Below are positions 1 to 7,706 of a stretch of DNA of 49,701 nucleotides, piece by piece. The DNA comes from Chloroflexota bacterium. GTDB taxonomy: Bacteria > Chloroflexota > Dehalococcoidia > UBA2979. The stretch covers positions 1 to 49,701 of the forward strand of contig QWQU01000005.1 in assembly GCA_003670735.1 (NCBI GenBank). The letters are read 5' to 3'. Under the pieces are notes generated by a model. That model worked only from the letters and a program-made list of their open reading frames with translations. It was not told where the DNA came from and did no database searches. The first letter of the stretch is position 1; every line of letters starts with the position of its first letter. The translations under genes and the position numbers were made by a program.

Positions 1-1044
1 AATCGCGCAGACGGAGACGCCGGCGAACGCGCGTGCGTCCACCTCGCGCTCCGAGAGCATGTCGAGGAAGACCTGCACGGCGTTCTCGGAAGTGAAGACG
101 GTCCACTGGTAGCTGCCGTCGCGCAGTTTCGTGACTGCGGCGTCCACGGCGGCGGGATCGGCGCGGCGCTGAATCTCGAGCGCCGGCAGGAGGATCGGGC
201 GCGCGCCCTCGGCGCGCAGTGACTCGGCGAGCGTCGAGGCCTGCGCGCGCGTGCGCGTGATCAGCACGCGCTTCGTGGCGAGCGAGCCTCGGCCCGCACT
301 CGCGATCTGCGAGCGCACGCGGACGACGTCACCGACGACGAACAGTGCAGGTGCCTCGATGTGTGCGTCGAGTGCGACCTGTGCGATCGCGCGTAGTGGT
401 GCCTCGACGACACGTTGCTCGGGGCGCGTGGCAGCCTGGACGACGGCACATGGTGTCTCGGGGTCGCGGCCCGCCTCGACCAGTTGCGACACGATGCGGT
501 CGAGGTTGCCGACGCCCATCAACACGACGAGCGTGTCGACGGCGGTGGCGAGCTTGTCCCAGTGGACGCCCTCTTCGCTGCGGTTCGGGTCCTCGTGGCC
601 CGTCACGACGGCGAAGGATGCGGCGACGCCGCGATGGGTGATCGGGATGCCGGCTGCAGCGAGGCCACCGACCGCGGAAGTGATGCCGGAGATCACGGTG
701 CAGGGCACGCCCGCGTTCGCGCACGCCTCCGCTTCTTCGCCGCCGCGGCCGAACACGAAGGGGTCGCCGCCCTTGAGGCGCACGACGCGCTTCCCCGCGA
801 GCGCGTGCTCGACGATCGTGGCGTTGGTCTGGGTCTGCGTCAGCGCCTGGCGTCCGACGGCCTTGCCGGCGTCGATCAACAGCGCCTCACGTGGGCATTC
901 GTCGAGCAGCTCGATCGGGGAGAGGCGGTCGTAGAGCACGACCTCAGCCTGACGCAGTGCATCGAGGCCGGCCTGGGTGATGTAGCCCGGGTCGCCGGGG
1001 CCGCCACCCACGAGCCACACGTGTCCGACTCGATCCGTTGTCAT
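1..1044 (-). CDS. cobA-hemD: Fused uroporphyrinogen-III C-methyltransferase / uroporphyrinogen-III synthase (C-terminus missing)
   Basis: This frame is open from the ATG at 1044 to the window edge (348 codons) and is absent from the ORF track because it is cut. The N-terminal part (about residues 8-245) is SUMT/CobA, which methylates uroporphyrinogen III to precorrin-2 using SAM: I see VGGGPGDPGYIT near the start, VVRLKGGDPFVFGRGGEE, and LMGVGNL. From about residue 257 a HemD domain begins (VLITRTRAQASTLAESL, then WTVFTSENAVQVF), the enzyme that closes and flips ring D to give uroporphyrinogen III. The start overlaps the hemC stop as ATGA, so the two are translationally coupled. CobA-HemD fusions are a known arrangement. 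The rest of HemD, and probably hemB, should lie beyond the left edge. Confidence 0.95.
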   Translation of the reverse strand, partial: MTTDRVGHVWLVGGGPGDPGYITQAGLDALRQAEVVLYDRLSPIELLDECPREALLIDAGKAVGRQALTQTQTNATIVEHALAGKRVVRLKGGDPFVFGRGGEEAEACANAGVPCTVISGITSAVGGLAAAGIPITHRGVAASFAVVTGHEDPNRSEEGVHWDKLATAVDTLVVLMGVGNLDRIVSQLVEAGRDPETPCAVVQAATRPEQRVVEAPLRAIAQVALDAHIEAPALFVVGDVVRVRSQIASAGRGSLATKRVLITRTRAQASTLAESLRAEGARPILLPALEIQRRADPAAVDAAVTKLRDGSYQWTVFTSENAVQVFLDMLSEREVDARAFAGVSVCAI

Positions 1045-1949
1045 GACTCTCCCTGCGCTGCTGCGTTACGCAGCCGCTCGCCCAGCCCGCGCCCGAGCGA
1101 GACTGCTTGCGCCACGGGTGCGCTGCCGTCGGCGATCAACGGTGCGCGCTCGCCGTCCACGTCCGCGATCATTGCGCGCAGCGTGACGAGCTCGCGATCC
1201 ACCTGTGCGTATGCGCCGACGGGGAGCGTGCAGCCTGAGCCGAGCGCGGCGAGGAAGCCTCGCTCGGCGTCCACGGCGACACGCGTCGCGGCGTGCTCGA
1301 CGGCCGCGAGCAGTGCAAGGGTCGCGGTGTCGTCGGCGCGGCACTCGATCGCGATTGCACCCTGGCCGGGTGCCGGCAGGAACTCCATCGCGTCGAAGAT
1401 CTGTGTAGCTTCGCCCATGCGTCCGAGGCGCACGAGGCCTGCGGCCGCCAACACCGCGCCATCGACCTCACCGTCCGCGACCTTGCGGAGGCGCGTGTCG
1501 ACGTTGCCACGCAGCTCGACGATTTCGAGGTCGGGGCGCAACGCCTGCAGCAGGGAGCGCCGGCGCTGGGATGAGGTACCGACACGCGCGCCACTCGGCA
1601 GATCCGCGAGGCGTCGGCCATTCGAGCCGATGAAGGCATCACGTGGGTCGGCGCGTTCGAGGACAGCACCGATGACGAGCCCGGGGGCGTCCTCGGTGGG
1701 CATGTCCTTGAGTGAGTGCATCGCGATGTCGGCATCGCCGCGCAACAGCGCTTCCTCGACGCCGCGCACGAAGACGCCGCGCCCGCCGAGGATGCTCAGT
1801 GGGGTTGTGCGGTCGGCATCACCTTCGGTGGTGATGCGCACGTACTCGATCTCGAGGTCAGGGGAGTTGGCGCGCAGGGCAGCGGCGACGAGGTCGGACT
1901 GCACGAGCGCGAGTGCTGAGCCGCGCGTCGCCAGGCGCAGCGTTGTCAC
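1041..1949 (-). CDS. hemC: Porphobilinogen deaminase (hydroxymethylbilane synthase)
   Basis: HemC joins four porphobilinogens into hydroxymethylbilane. The 302-residue protein is full length for the family and begins TLRLATRGSALALVQ. It carries the HSLKDMPT block, RRRSLLQALRPDL, and near residue 235 the GSGCTLPVGAYA segment whose cysteine holds the dipyrromethane cofactor. The start codon is GTG at 1949, overlapping the hemA stop (GTGA). The end overlaps the cobA-hemD start. Position between hemA and cobA-hemD is the expected pathway order. Confidence 0.97.
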   Translation of the reverse strand: MTTLRLATRGSALALVQSDLVAAALRANSPDLEIEYVRITTEGDADRTTPLSILGGRGVFVRGVEEALLRGDADIAMHSLKDMPTEDAPGLVIGAVLERADPRDAFIGSNGRRLADLPSGARVGTSSQRRRSLLQALRPDLEIVELRGNVDTRLRKVADGEVDGAVLAAAGLVRLGRMGEATQIFDAMEFLPAPGQGAIAIECRADDTATLALLAAVEHAATRVAVDAERGFLAALGSGCTLPVGAYAQVDRELVTLRAMIADVDGERAPLIADGSAPVAQAVSLGRGLGERLRNAAAQGES

Positions 1950-3232
1950 TGTAGCTCGGCGTCGTCCTCGATCGTGTCGAGGTCGAGCGCATCGAACGCG
2001 TCTTCAAGGCGGAACAGACGTCGTGCGGCGAGTACGTAGTCCTCGTTGTCACCGCGCTCACGCAGCGCGGAGATCGGGTCGTGCAGGAGCTGCTTCACGA
2101 TCGCCTTGGTCAGCAGGTCGAGCTGCGATTGCTGCTCGTCACTGAGGCCCATGCGGCGGAGTGACTTGCCGACCTCCGCGGTGCGAACCTGCTCGGCGCG
2201 CTCGGTGAGAGCGGCGATGGTCGGCATGACCTGCAGCTGCTCCCACCACTGGAAGAAGCGCGCAGCCTCCTCGTCGACGATCGCGTTTACGTGCTCAAGC
2301 TCGTTCGCGCGTGCGGCGTGGTGCTCGGCGGCGATCGCCTGCAGGTCGTCGAGGTCGTAGTAGGTGACGCCGTTCACCTCGGTGACTGCGGGGTCGCAGT
2401 CACGCGGCATGCCGATGTCGATGATGAGCAGGTCTCGGCCGGCGCGGTTGCTCATCGCGTGCTCGACGGCATCGCGCGAGACCAGCGGCTCCGGCGTGTC
2501 GGCAGCGGCGATGGTGATGTCGGCCTGCGACATCGCGCGCGCGAGCTCATCGAGCGGCAGCACGCGGCCACCGAGCTCGGCGGCGAGCGCCTCAGCGCGC
2601 GACTGCGTGCGGTTCACGACAAGGACCTCGCGCACGCCGTGGTCGACGAGCGCGCTGGCAGCAAGCCGGCCCGCCTCGCCGGCACCGATGACGAGCACCG
2701 TCGCGTGCTCGAGATCCGGGAAGAGCAGCCGGGCCTGCTGCACGGCGATCGAGGAGACGGAGATGGCGTGACGGCCAATCTCGGTCTCGGAGCGCGCGCG
2801 GCGTCCGGTGCGGATCGCGGTGTGGAAGAGGCGCGAGAGGATCGCGTCGTCGGTGCCGGCGGCGACTGCCGCGGAGAAGGCCGCGCGCACCTGGCCAAGC
2901 ACCTCGTACTCGCCGAGAACCATCGAGTCGACGCCCGAGGCGACCGAGTAGATGTGCCGCACGACATCGTTGTCGTGGAGGTCGATGCAGGATTGCTCAA
3001 TCAGCTCACGCTCGGCGCCGGTCGCCTCCGTGAGAAAGTCGACGAGATCCGCGCGGGCGTAGGAGCCGGGCACGTAGAGCTCCATGCGGTTGCAGGTGTT
3101 CACGAGTGCGCCCGCGCCAAAGCGCTCACCGAGACGTGCGAGGACGTCCGGCATTGCTTCGCCTGGGATGGCGAGCTGCTCCCGCGCCTCGATCGCCGCC
3201 AGGTGATGGCTCGTCCCGACGAATGTCAGCAT
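1946..3232 (-). CDS. hemA: Glutamyl-tRNA reductase
   Basis: HemA reduces glutamyl-tRNA(Glu) to glutamate-1-semialdehyde with NADPH, the first committed step of C5-type tetrapyrrole synthesis. I start it at the ATG at 3232 (MLTFVGTSHHLA), 77 codons inside the longer track ORF, because the upstream part is not family-like and lies over the preceding gene. That gives 428 residues. The catalytic cysteine lies in NTCNRMELYV near residue 50, followed by a Rossmann NADPH domain (VLVIGAGEAGRLAA) and a C-terminal helical dimerisation domain. The gene begins 2 bp after the precorrin-2 dehydrogenase stop and its own stop overlaps hemC. Confidence 0.97.
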   Translation of the reverse strand: MLTFVGTSHHLAAIEAREQLAIPGEAMPDVLARLGERFGAGALVNTCNRMELYVPGSYARADLVDFLTEATGAERELIEQSCIDLHDNDVVRHIYSVASGVDSMVLGEYEVLGQVRAAFSAAVAAGTDDAILSRLFHTAIRTGRRARSETEIGRHAISVSSIAVQQARLLFPDLEHATVLVIGAGEAGRLAASALVDHGVREVLVVNRTQSRAEALAAELGGRVLPLDELARAMSQADITIAAADTPEPLVSRDAVEHAMSNRAGRDLLIIDIGMPRDCDPAVTEVNGVTYYDLDDLQAIAAEHHAARANELEHVNAIVDEEAARFFQWWEQLQVMPTIAALTERAEQVRTAEVGKSLRRMGLSDEQQSQLDLLTKAIVKQLLHDPISALRERGDNEDYVLAARRLFRLEDAFDALDLDTIEDDAELQ

Positions 3233-3234
3233 CG

Positions 3235-3975
3235 CTATTCGCCTCGCACTGCGGTCGCTGTGCCGTGCGACGGCTGCAGCGGTCGGTCGATGCCCATCGC
3301 GCTGATCATGCGCTCGCGTGCCGCCTCGTACTGACCGCCGCGCAGCAGCGCGAGTAGGTCGTCGTCGATCGCTTCCTGCCAGAGGTCGGCAGGAATGCGG
3401 TTCGGGCAGGTCTTGCAGAGCAGCGGGGGCGCCGGCGCGGTGCGGTCGCATGAACCGGCGCACTCGCGATCGCGCGCGCGCACGAGCAGGCGCACCTCGG
3501 CGAGCAGGTCACCGAGCGCGACGACTTCTTCGCTGAGGAAGGTGTCGAGGTGCTCGCGGAGCCAGCGCGCCAGCGCCGGGCTCGAACCACCCGTGGATGC
3601 AGCGATCGAGATCTTGCCGCGCTGCACCAGCGAGGGAAGGATGAAGTCGCAGTTCGCGGGGTCGTCGGCTGCGTTCACCCAGATCTTCGCAGCGCGCGCC
3701 TCAGCGGCGATGCCGGAGTTCACGCCGCCGTCGTCTGTCGCGATCATCACGACGTCGTAGCCGAGCACCTCGCCAGCCTCGTACTTGCGGCGCTCGAGCG
3801 TGGCGCTCTTGTTGTCGATGAATGCCTGGACCTCTGCGATCAACTCGGGCGCGACGACGGTCACGACAGCGCCAGCGTCGACGAGCTTGCCGATCTTCTC
3901 CAGGGCGACGTGTCCGCCACCAACGAGCAGCACCTTGCGGCCGCGCATGTCGACGAAGATCGGGTAGTAGTCCAT
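3235..3975 (-). CDS. Precorrin-2 dehydrogenase / siroheme synthase N-terminal-like protein (Met8/CysG-N family)
   Basis: The protein of 246 residues starts MDYYPIFVDMRGRKVLLVGGG, the family's typical opening with its NAD-binding glycine-rich loop. Such enzymes oxidise precorrin-2 to sirohydrochlorin, and some also insert iron to give siroheme. Further motifs are VTVVAPEL, NAADDPANCDFILPSLVQRG and STGGSSPALARWLREHL. Beyond the family core is a C-terminal tail of about 60 residues with four cysteines spaced CX3CX10CX2C, which I do not recognise from standard Met8. The gene sits between the HTH regulator and hemA, with the CobA part of the operon supplying its substrate. Whether it also chelates iron cannot be told from sequence alone. 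Confidence 0.9.
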   Translation of the reverse strand: MDYYPIFVDMRGRKVLLVGGGHVALEKIGKLVDAGAVVTVVAPELIAEVQAFIDNKSATLERRKYEAGEVLGYDVVMIATDDGGVNSGIAAEARAAKIWVNAADDPANCDFILPSLVQRGKISIAASTGGSSPALARWLREHLDTFLSEEVVALGDLLAEVRLLVRARDRECAGSCDRTAPAPPLLCKTCPNRIPADLWQEAIDDDLLALLRGGQYEAARERMISAMGIDRPLQPSHGTATAVRGE

Positions 3976-3988
3976 CGGTTGCCCTTCG

Positions 3989-4624
3989 TTACCGGTCGTA
4001 CGCGGACGTGACGCCGAGCAGCACCCGGTCAGCGAGGCCGGCGATCTCCGCGCGTGCGCGGGCCGCTTCCTCAGCTGACATGTTGGTGCGCTCCGCGAGC
4101 TGCTTCGCTGTCTCGTCGAGGGAGCGACGGAAGAACGTGAACGCCTCGATGGCGCGGAGCAGGGGAGTCTCACGGTCGTGGAGGATCTGGCCGTAGCGCT
4201 TGCCGATCTCATCGACTTCCTGCTCGACCTGCGCGCGTCTTCCGCGGCGCGAGAGGTAGTCGCCGACCAGCTCGACCAGCCGTCGTCCGAGGGGGCGTAG
4301 CTCGTCGCGCTCCTGCTCCTCGATCGAGTGGTACCAGGCGGCGGCGTCTGACTTGCCACCGTGGAGTTGGCGTCGGATGCGGGAGACGGCGGCGGTCTCG
4401 ATCTCGTGCTCGGGACGCGCGCCAGCATTGCCGCCCTGTGTCATCGCGAACAGGTCGCCCTCGGCGAAGCGGCGGTGGCCGCCGGGAGTGCGGAAGCAGC
4501 GGATCTCGCCGGAGTCGGCCCAGCGCCGCACGGTGGACTCGTTCACACCGAGGATCTCGCAGGCGCGGCCGAGGTTTACCCAGCGCGTTCGAGCTCCCGG
4601 AGCGTTCCCAGGGCGAGTCGTCAA
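3989..4624 (-). CDS. MerR/excisionase-type helix-turn-helix regulator with a helical C-terminal domain
   Basis: Near the N-terminus is a winged-helix DNA-binding domain of MerR/excisionase type (ACEILGVNESTVRRWADSGE followed by RTPGGHRRF). The rest is an alpha-helical domain of about 120 residues (LLRAIEAFTFFRRSL) vaguely like the RsbRD N-terminal family; this second assignment is tentative. The track ORF starts at 4702, but 4625-4702 has mixed third-position GC and contains a TATACT box. I therefore choose the TTG at 4624, which has GGTGAG just upstream, giving 211 residues. It is embedded in the heme operon, so it is a candidate regulator of tetrapyrrole synthesis (inference). Confidence 0.75.
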   Translation of the reverse strand: MTTRPGNAPGARTRWVNLGRACEILGVNESTVRRWADSGEIRCFRTPGGHRRFAEGDLFAMTQGGNAGARPEHEIETAAVSRIRRQLHGGKSDAAAWYHSIEEQERDELRPLGRRLVELVGDYLSRRGRRAQVEQEVDEIGKRYGQILHDRETPLLRAIEAFTFFRRSLDETAKQLAERTNMSAEEAARARAEIAGLADRVLLGVTSAYDR

Positions 4625-4664
4625 AATCTCACCAAACTTCTCAGACCGATCGGAGATTTCCCCG

Positions 4665-4670
4665 AGTATA
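4665..4670 (-). promoter_or_regulatory. Candidate internal promoter -10 box (TATACT) before the HTH gene
   Basis: Reading the minus strand, TATACT lies in an unusually AT-rich pocket between hemQ and the HTH gene. A start site about 7 nt downstream would give a leader of about 34 nt ending at the TTG start. The palindrome CCGATCGG (4646-4653) falls just after that start site and could be an operator. No convincing -35 box is visible. Confidence 0.4.
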
Positions 4671-4720
4671 CGAAACCGCATCGTGACGAGCCACTGGCCC
4701 ATCGCGCGATGTGACGAGAT

Positions 4721-5500
4721 TTAGCGCTCTGCTGGCACCAGCCCGCAGTACGCAGCGAGTTCGGCCGGCGCCATGCGGCGACAGGTGAACATCGGCGTGT
4801 CGCGCTCGGTGTACGAAGACGACACGGACTCCCGCAGATCACGCACCAGCGCGAGGAACTCGCCGGGCGAGTCGCCCTCGAACGCGACCACGAACTCCTG
4901 ATCATCCAGGCCGTACGAGTACGTCGTGTTGATCTTGATGTTGTGGTACGCGTGGCCGATGCCGATGTGCTCGTTCATGATCTCTTGGCGCTGTTCGCGC
5001 TGGAGCTCGTACCACGCGCGGGTCTTCACCATCGGGTAGACGAACAGGTACTCCGCGCCAGAGTCCTCGGTGCGCATGCGCTCGCGGTTGGCGGCGCCCT
5101 CGTGCATCGGGTTCTCGTAAAGCGAGCGCATCGTCATCGAGAGGTACGAGTGCGGCCGCTCAATCAGCGGAGCAAGGGACGAGCCAAGGAAGGCTGAGGT
5201 CCAGTCCATGATCTCGTGCAGGTCGTCCGCGACCTGCCAGACCATGAAGTCCGTGTCGCCGCGTGTGCCAACCGTGGTGTAGGTGCGGGTGAGCATGCGA
5301 TCCGACGAGCGCTCAATGAGATCCACGAGCGCCTTGCCGGCGGCGACGCGGTCAGCCTCGGGTGCTGCGCGGAACTCGTCGCGCACGCGGAAGAAGCTGA
5401 ACTTCACGAACTGCTTGCCGTGCGGTGAAGCGGGGCGCTCGGCGCCCTCGCTCGGAGCACCGTGCGGGTGAGCTGTGCCTTCGCCGTGGGGCGAGGTCAC
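4721..5500 (-). CDS. hemQ: HemQ-like coproheme decarboxylase (chlorite dismutase family)
   Basis: HemQ converts iron-coproporphyrin III to heme b using peroxide. The protein (259 residues from the GTG at 5500) has the Cld/HemQ two-ferredoxin-fold pattern: FVKFSFFRVRDEFR opens the first half, while YLFVYPMVKTRAWYEL, an EHIGIGHAYHNIKINTTYS block and GLDDQEFVVAFE mark the second. The first 30 residues are low-complexity and rich in His, Gly and Pro. The start overlaps the siroheme-decarboxylase stop (GTGA), which fixes it and indicates coupling. Chlorite dismutase activity is the alternative within this family, but the tetrapyrrole operon context argues for HemQ. Confidence 0.9.
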   Translation of the reverse strand: MTSPHGEGTAHPHGAPSEGAERPASPHGKQFVKFSFFRVRDEFRAAPEADRVAAGKALVDLIERSSDRMLTRTYTTVGTRGDTDFMVWQVADDLHEIMDWTSAFLGSSLAPLIERPHSYLSMTMRSLYENPMHEGAANRERMRTEDSGAEYLFVYPMVKTRAWYELQREQRQEIMNEHIGIGHAYHNIKINTTYSYGLDDQEFVVAFEGDSPGEFLALVRDLRESVSSSYTERDTPMFTCRRMAPAELAAYCGLVPAER

Positions 5501-6570
5501 GAGTGGTCCTTGGCCGCGGCCTCGCAGAGATCTTCCCAGTGGTCGTACGAGTCGACGTAGTAGGGCAGACGAATCTTCTTGAACTCGTCGCTGCTGTAGA
5601 GCACGCGGTGGTCGGTGATGCCAGTCTGGGTCGCGATCGCCTCGGCGACGGCCTCGACACCCTCGGCGCGTGGCGCGTGGATCATCGAGAACACGTTGTA
5701 CGGCCAGTCCTCGTACACGGGGCGCTGGTAGCAGTGGGAGACGTTGCGGTAACCGGCCACGAACTGGCCGAACTCCTCGATCTTCTCGACCGGGACGTTC
5801 CACACGGCCATGCCGTTGGCGCGGAAGCCGGCCTCGCGGTGGTTGAGGATGGCGGCGTAGCGACGCAGCACGCCGCGCTCCTGCATCGCGCGGCCGTACT
5901 CGATGACCTGGTCGACGGTCCAACCGAGATTGGCCGCGATCGACTCGAACGGCGTCGCGACGTCATCGAGGTTGCCCTGGGTGGCGCGGATGTAGGCGAT
6001 GTCGGTGTCGGAAACGAGCTTGCCGACGGCCTGCTCGCGCTTCTCGTCGCTGTACTCGGGGGCGCCACGGGCATCCACGGCGCGCTCACCGGCAACATCG
6101 AGGGTGACGCCGATCTTGAACAGGCGCAGCGTCGGCATGTTGCGCATCGACTCGGCGCCCGACAGCACGCAGAGGCGGTCGATCACCGTTTGCAGGTCGT
6201 GGCCGGGCGGCATCGCGACCGTGTACCACATGTTGAACTCGTGGTTGCGGCGGTAGTTGTGTGACACACCGGGGTGCGCGTTTACGACCTTCGCGGCGTG
6301 CTCCAACTGGTCGGCCGGCACCTTCGCGGCGACCAGTGCCGAGGAGTAGCCAAGCGTCTTGGTGTCGAAGATGGCGCAGACCTGGCGCACGACGCCGGCG
6401 GCGCGCGCGTCGCGCAGTCGCTGCACGACCTCGTCCTCGGTCATGCCGAGGCGCTCGCCGACTTCGGCGTAGGGGCGCTCGACGAGCGGGTAGTGGTCCT
6501 GGAGCTCGTTGAGGAGGCGCGCCGTCGCGTCATCGACCTTGGGAGTCGTTCGCCGTTCGGTCGTCGTCAT
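5497..6570 (-). CDS. ahbAB: Fused AhbA-AhbB-type siroheme decarboxylase (tandem Lrp/AsnC-like)
   Basis: The 357-residue protein consists of two consecutive Lrp/AsnC-like halves, each with a winged helix and an alpha/beta ligand domain. Half one contains GVSHNYRRNHEFNMWYTV; half two contains VSHCYQRPVYEDWPYNVFSM. These signatures mark the AhbA/AhbB (NirDL-related) siroheme decarboxylases, which turn siroheme into 12,18-didecarboxysiroheme. A plain transcription factor is less likely given both signatures and the company of CobA, Met8 and HemQ. The ATG at 6570 overlaps the aldo/keto reductase stop (ATGA), and the stop overlaps the hemQ start. No radical-SAM AhbC or AhbD is encoded inside this window. 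Confidence 0.88.
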   Translation of the reverse strand: MTTTERRTTPKVDDATARLLNELQDHYPLVERPYAEVGERLGMTEDEVVQRLRDARAAGVVRQVCAIFDTKTLGYSSALVAAKVPADQLEHAAKVVNAHPGVSHNYRRNHEFNMWYTVAMPPGHDLQTVIDRLCVLSGAESMRNMPTLRLFKIGVTLDVAGERAVDARGAPEYSDEKREQAVGKLVSDTDIAYIRATQGNLDDVATPFESIAANLGWTVDQVIEYGRAMQERGVLRRYAAILNHREAGFRANGMAVWNVPVEKIEEFGQFVAGYRNVSHCYQRPVYEDWPYNVFSMIHAPRAEGVEAVAEAIATQTGITDHRVLYSSDEFKKIRLPYYVDSYDHWEDLCEAAAKDHS

Positions 6571-7577
6571 CGCGTCACCCCGTGCTCTACTTCGCGAGCA
6601 ATCCCGTAATTGCTCTCGAACAATGCTTCGATGCGCTGCATGTCGTCGTGGTTGAGCTCCGCGACGTCTGAGGCCGCGGTGAACTCCTCGAGCTGTTGCA
6701 TGTTGTAGATGTTCGGCAGTGCGCTCACGACGGAGTCGTCGTGGAGCACGTACTTCAGCGCTGCCTGGCCCAGCGTGCGGCCGGTGCCGTCGGTGAGGAA
6801 CTCCAGCTGGCGGATCTTCTGGACGCCGTTGCGCAGCCACGCCTCCGGGCGGTGTCGCCGGTGGTCGTTCTCCGCGAACGTAGTGTTCTCGTCGTACTGG
6901 CCCTCGAGCATGCCCGAGGAGTGCGGGACGCGGACGAGGATCGAGTGGTCCGTCTCGTTCGCCGCCTTGATCAGCTCGCGGCCCGGGTTGAGCTCGAGCG
7001 CGTTGTAGATCATGTGGACGATGTCGACCGGCAGATTGCGGAACGAGTACAGGCCCTCATCGAGCCAGCCGATCGCGGGGCCGAGGGCGACGCCAATTGA
7101 GCGCACCTTGCCCTCCCGCTTCACGCGGTCGAGGAACGTCCACACCTCGTCGAGCTGGAGGTGCTCCATGCGCACGTTGTGCAGCTGCCAGAGGTCGAGG
7201 TGGTCGGTGTTGAGGCGTTCGAGCGTCTCGACGAGCGCGTTCTCCAGGAACGGGATGTCGAAGCGGTGCGGGGCCTCTTGGTGGCCGGCCTCGCGGTCTT
7301 TGCCACTGTTCTTCCAGTCGTAGCCGAACTTCGAGGCGTATGTGAGCTCGGCGCGCTCGGCCGGGGTGAAGGCCTGCGCGAGGATCGTCTCGCCTCGACC
7401 GTTGCCGTAGGTGTCTGCGGTGTCGAAGAAGGTGATGCCACGCTCGCGGGCGGCTCGCAGCATGTCGATGGCCTGCTCGTCGCTGTACTGACCCCACCAG
7501 CCGGACGCCATCGTCCAGACCCCAAATCCAACCTCCGAGACCGATACGTCAGTCCCGCGGATCTGTCGGTAGCGCAT
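6567..7577 (-). CDS. Aldo/keto reductase
   Basis: An AKR-superfamily NADPH-dependent oxidoreductase of 336 residues. The catalytic tetrad is visible: Asp and Tyr in FFDTADTYGNGRGE, Lys in YASKFGYDW, and His in LWQLHNVRMEH. I start at the ATG at 7577 rather than the track GTG at 7595, because GGGGGAGG lies 8 nt before that ATG and would be inside the longer reading frame. The gene is the first of the tetrapyrrole operon and overlaps the decarboxylase start by ATGA. The substrate is unknown, and a role in heme metabolism is suggested only by position. Confidence 0.9.
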   Translation of the reverse strand: MRYRQIRGTDVSVSEVGFGVWTMASGWWGQYSDEQAIDMLRAARERGITFFDTADTYGNGRGETILAQAFTPAERAELTYASKFGYDWKNSGKDREAGHQEAPHRFDIPFLENALVETLERLNTDHLDLWQLHNVRMEHLQLDEVWTFLDRVKREGKVRSIGVALGPAIGWLDEGLYSFRNLPVDIVHMIYNALELNPGRELIKAANETDHSILVRVPHSSGMLEGQYDENTTFAENDHRRHRPEAWLRNGVQKIRQLEFLTDGTGRTLGQAALKYVLHDDSVVSALPNIYNMQQLEEFTAASDVAELNHDDMQRIEALFESNYGIAREVEHGVTR

Positions 7578-7706
7578 GCGCCGAGCCTCCCCCACTGCGA
7601 GCTCATCCTCCCTCTCGGGCGTCGCGAGATATACATCTGCGTTGGCGAGAATTGGGAGGTTTGGAGAGGTTCAGGCTCGAGAGGTTTTGAGGTCGCCTCA
7701 CAGCCG
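7578..7706. repeat. Intergenic region with four GAGGT repeats upstream of the heme operon
   Basis: GAGGT occurs at 7656, 7666, 7681 and 7689 on the plus strand (ACCTC reading toward the heme operon). The first two extend to GAGGTT and are spaced one helical turn apart. They lie between dinB and the aldo/keto reductase, about 80-115 nt before the operon's first start codon, where an activator or repressor array would fit. Function is inference, and GAGGT is a common pentamer in this genome. Confidence 0.3.

Noticed and set aside
415-2145. 576-codon plus-strand ORF over the heme genes
   Set aside because: It is antisense to hemC and hemA, has no recognisable domains, is repetitive Arg/Ala/Ser-rich, and exists because high GC removes stop codons.
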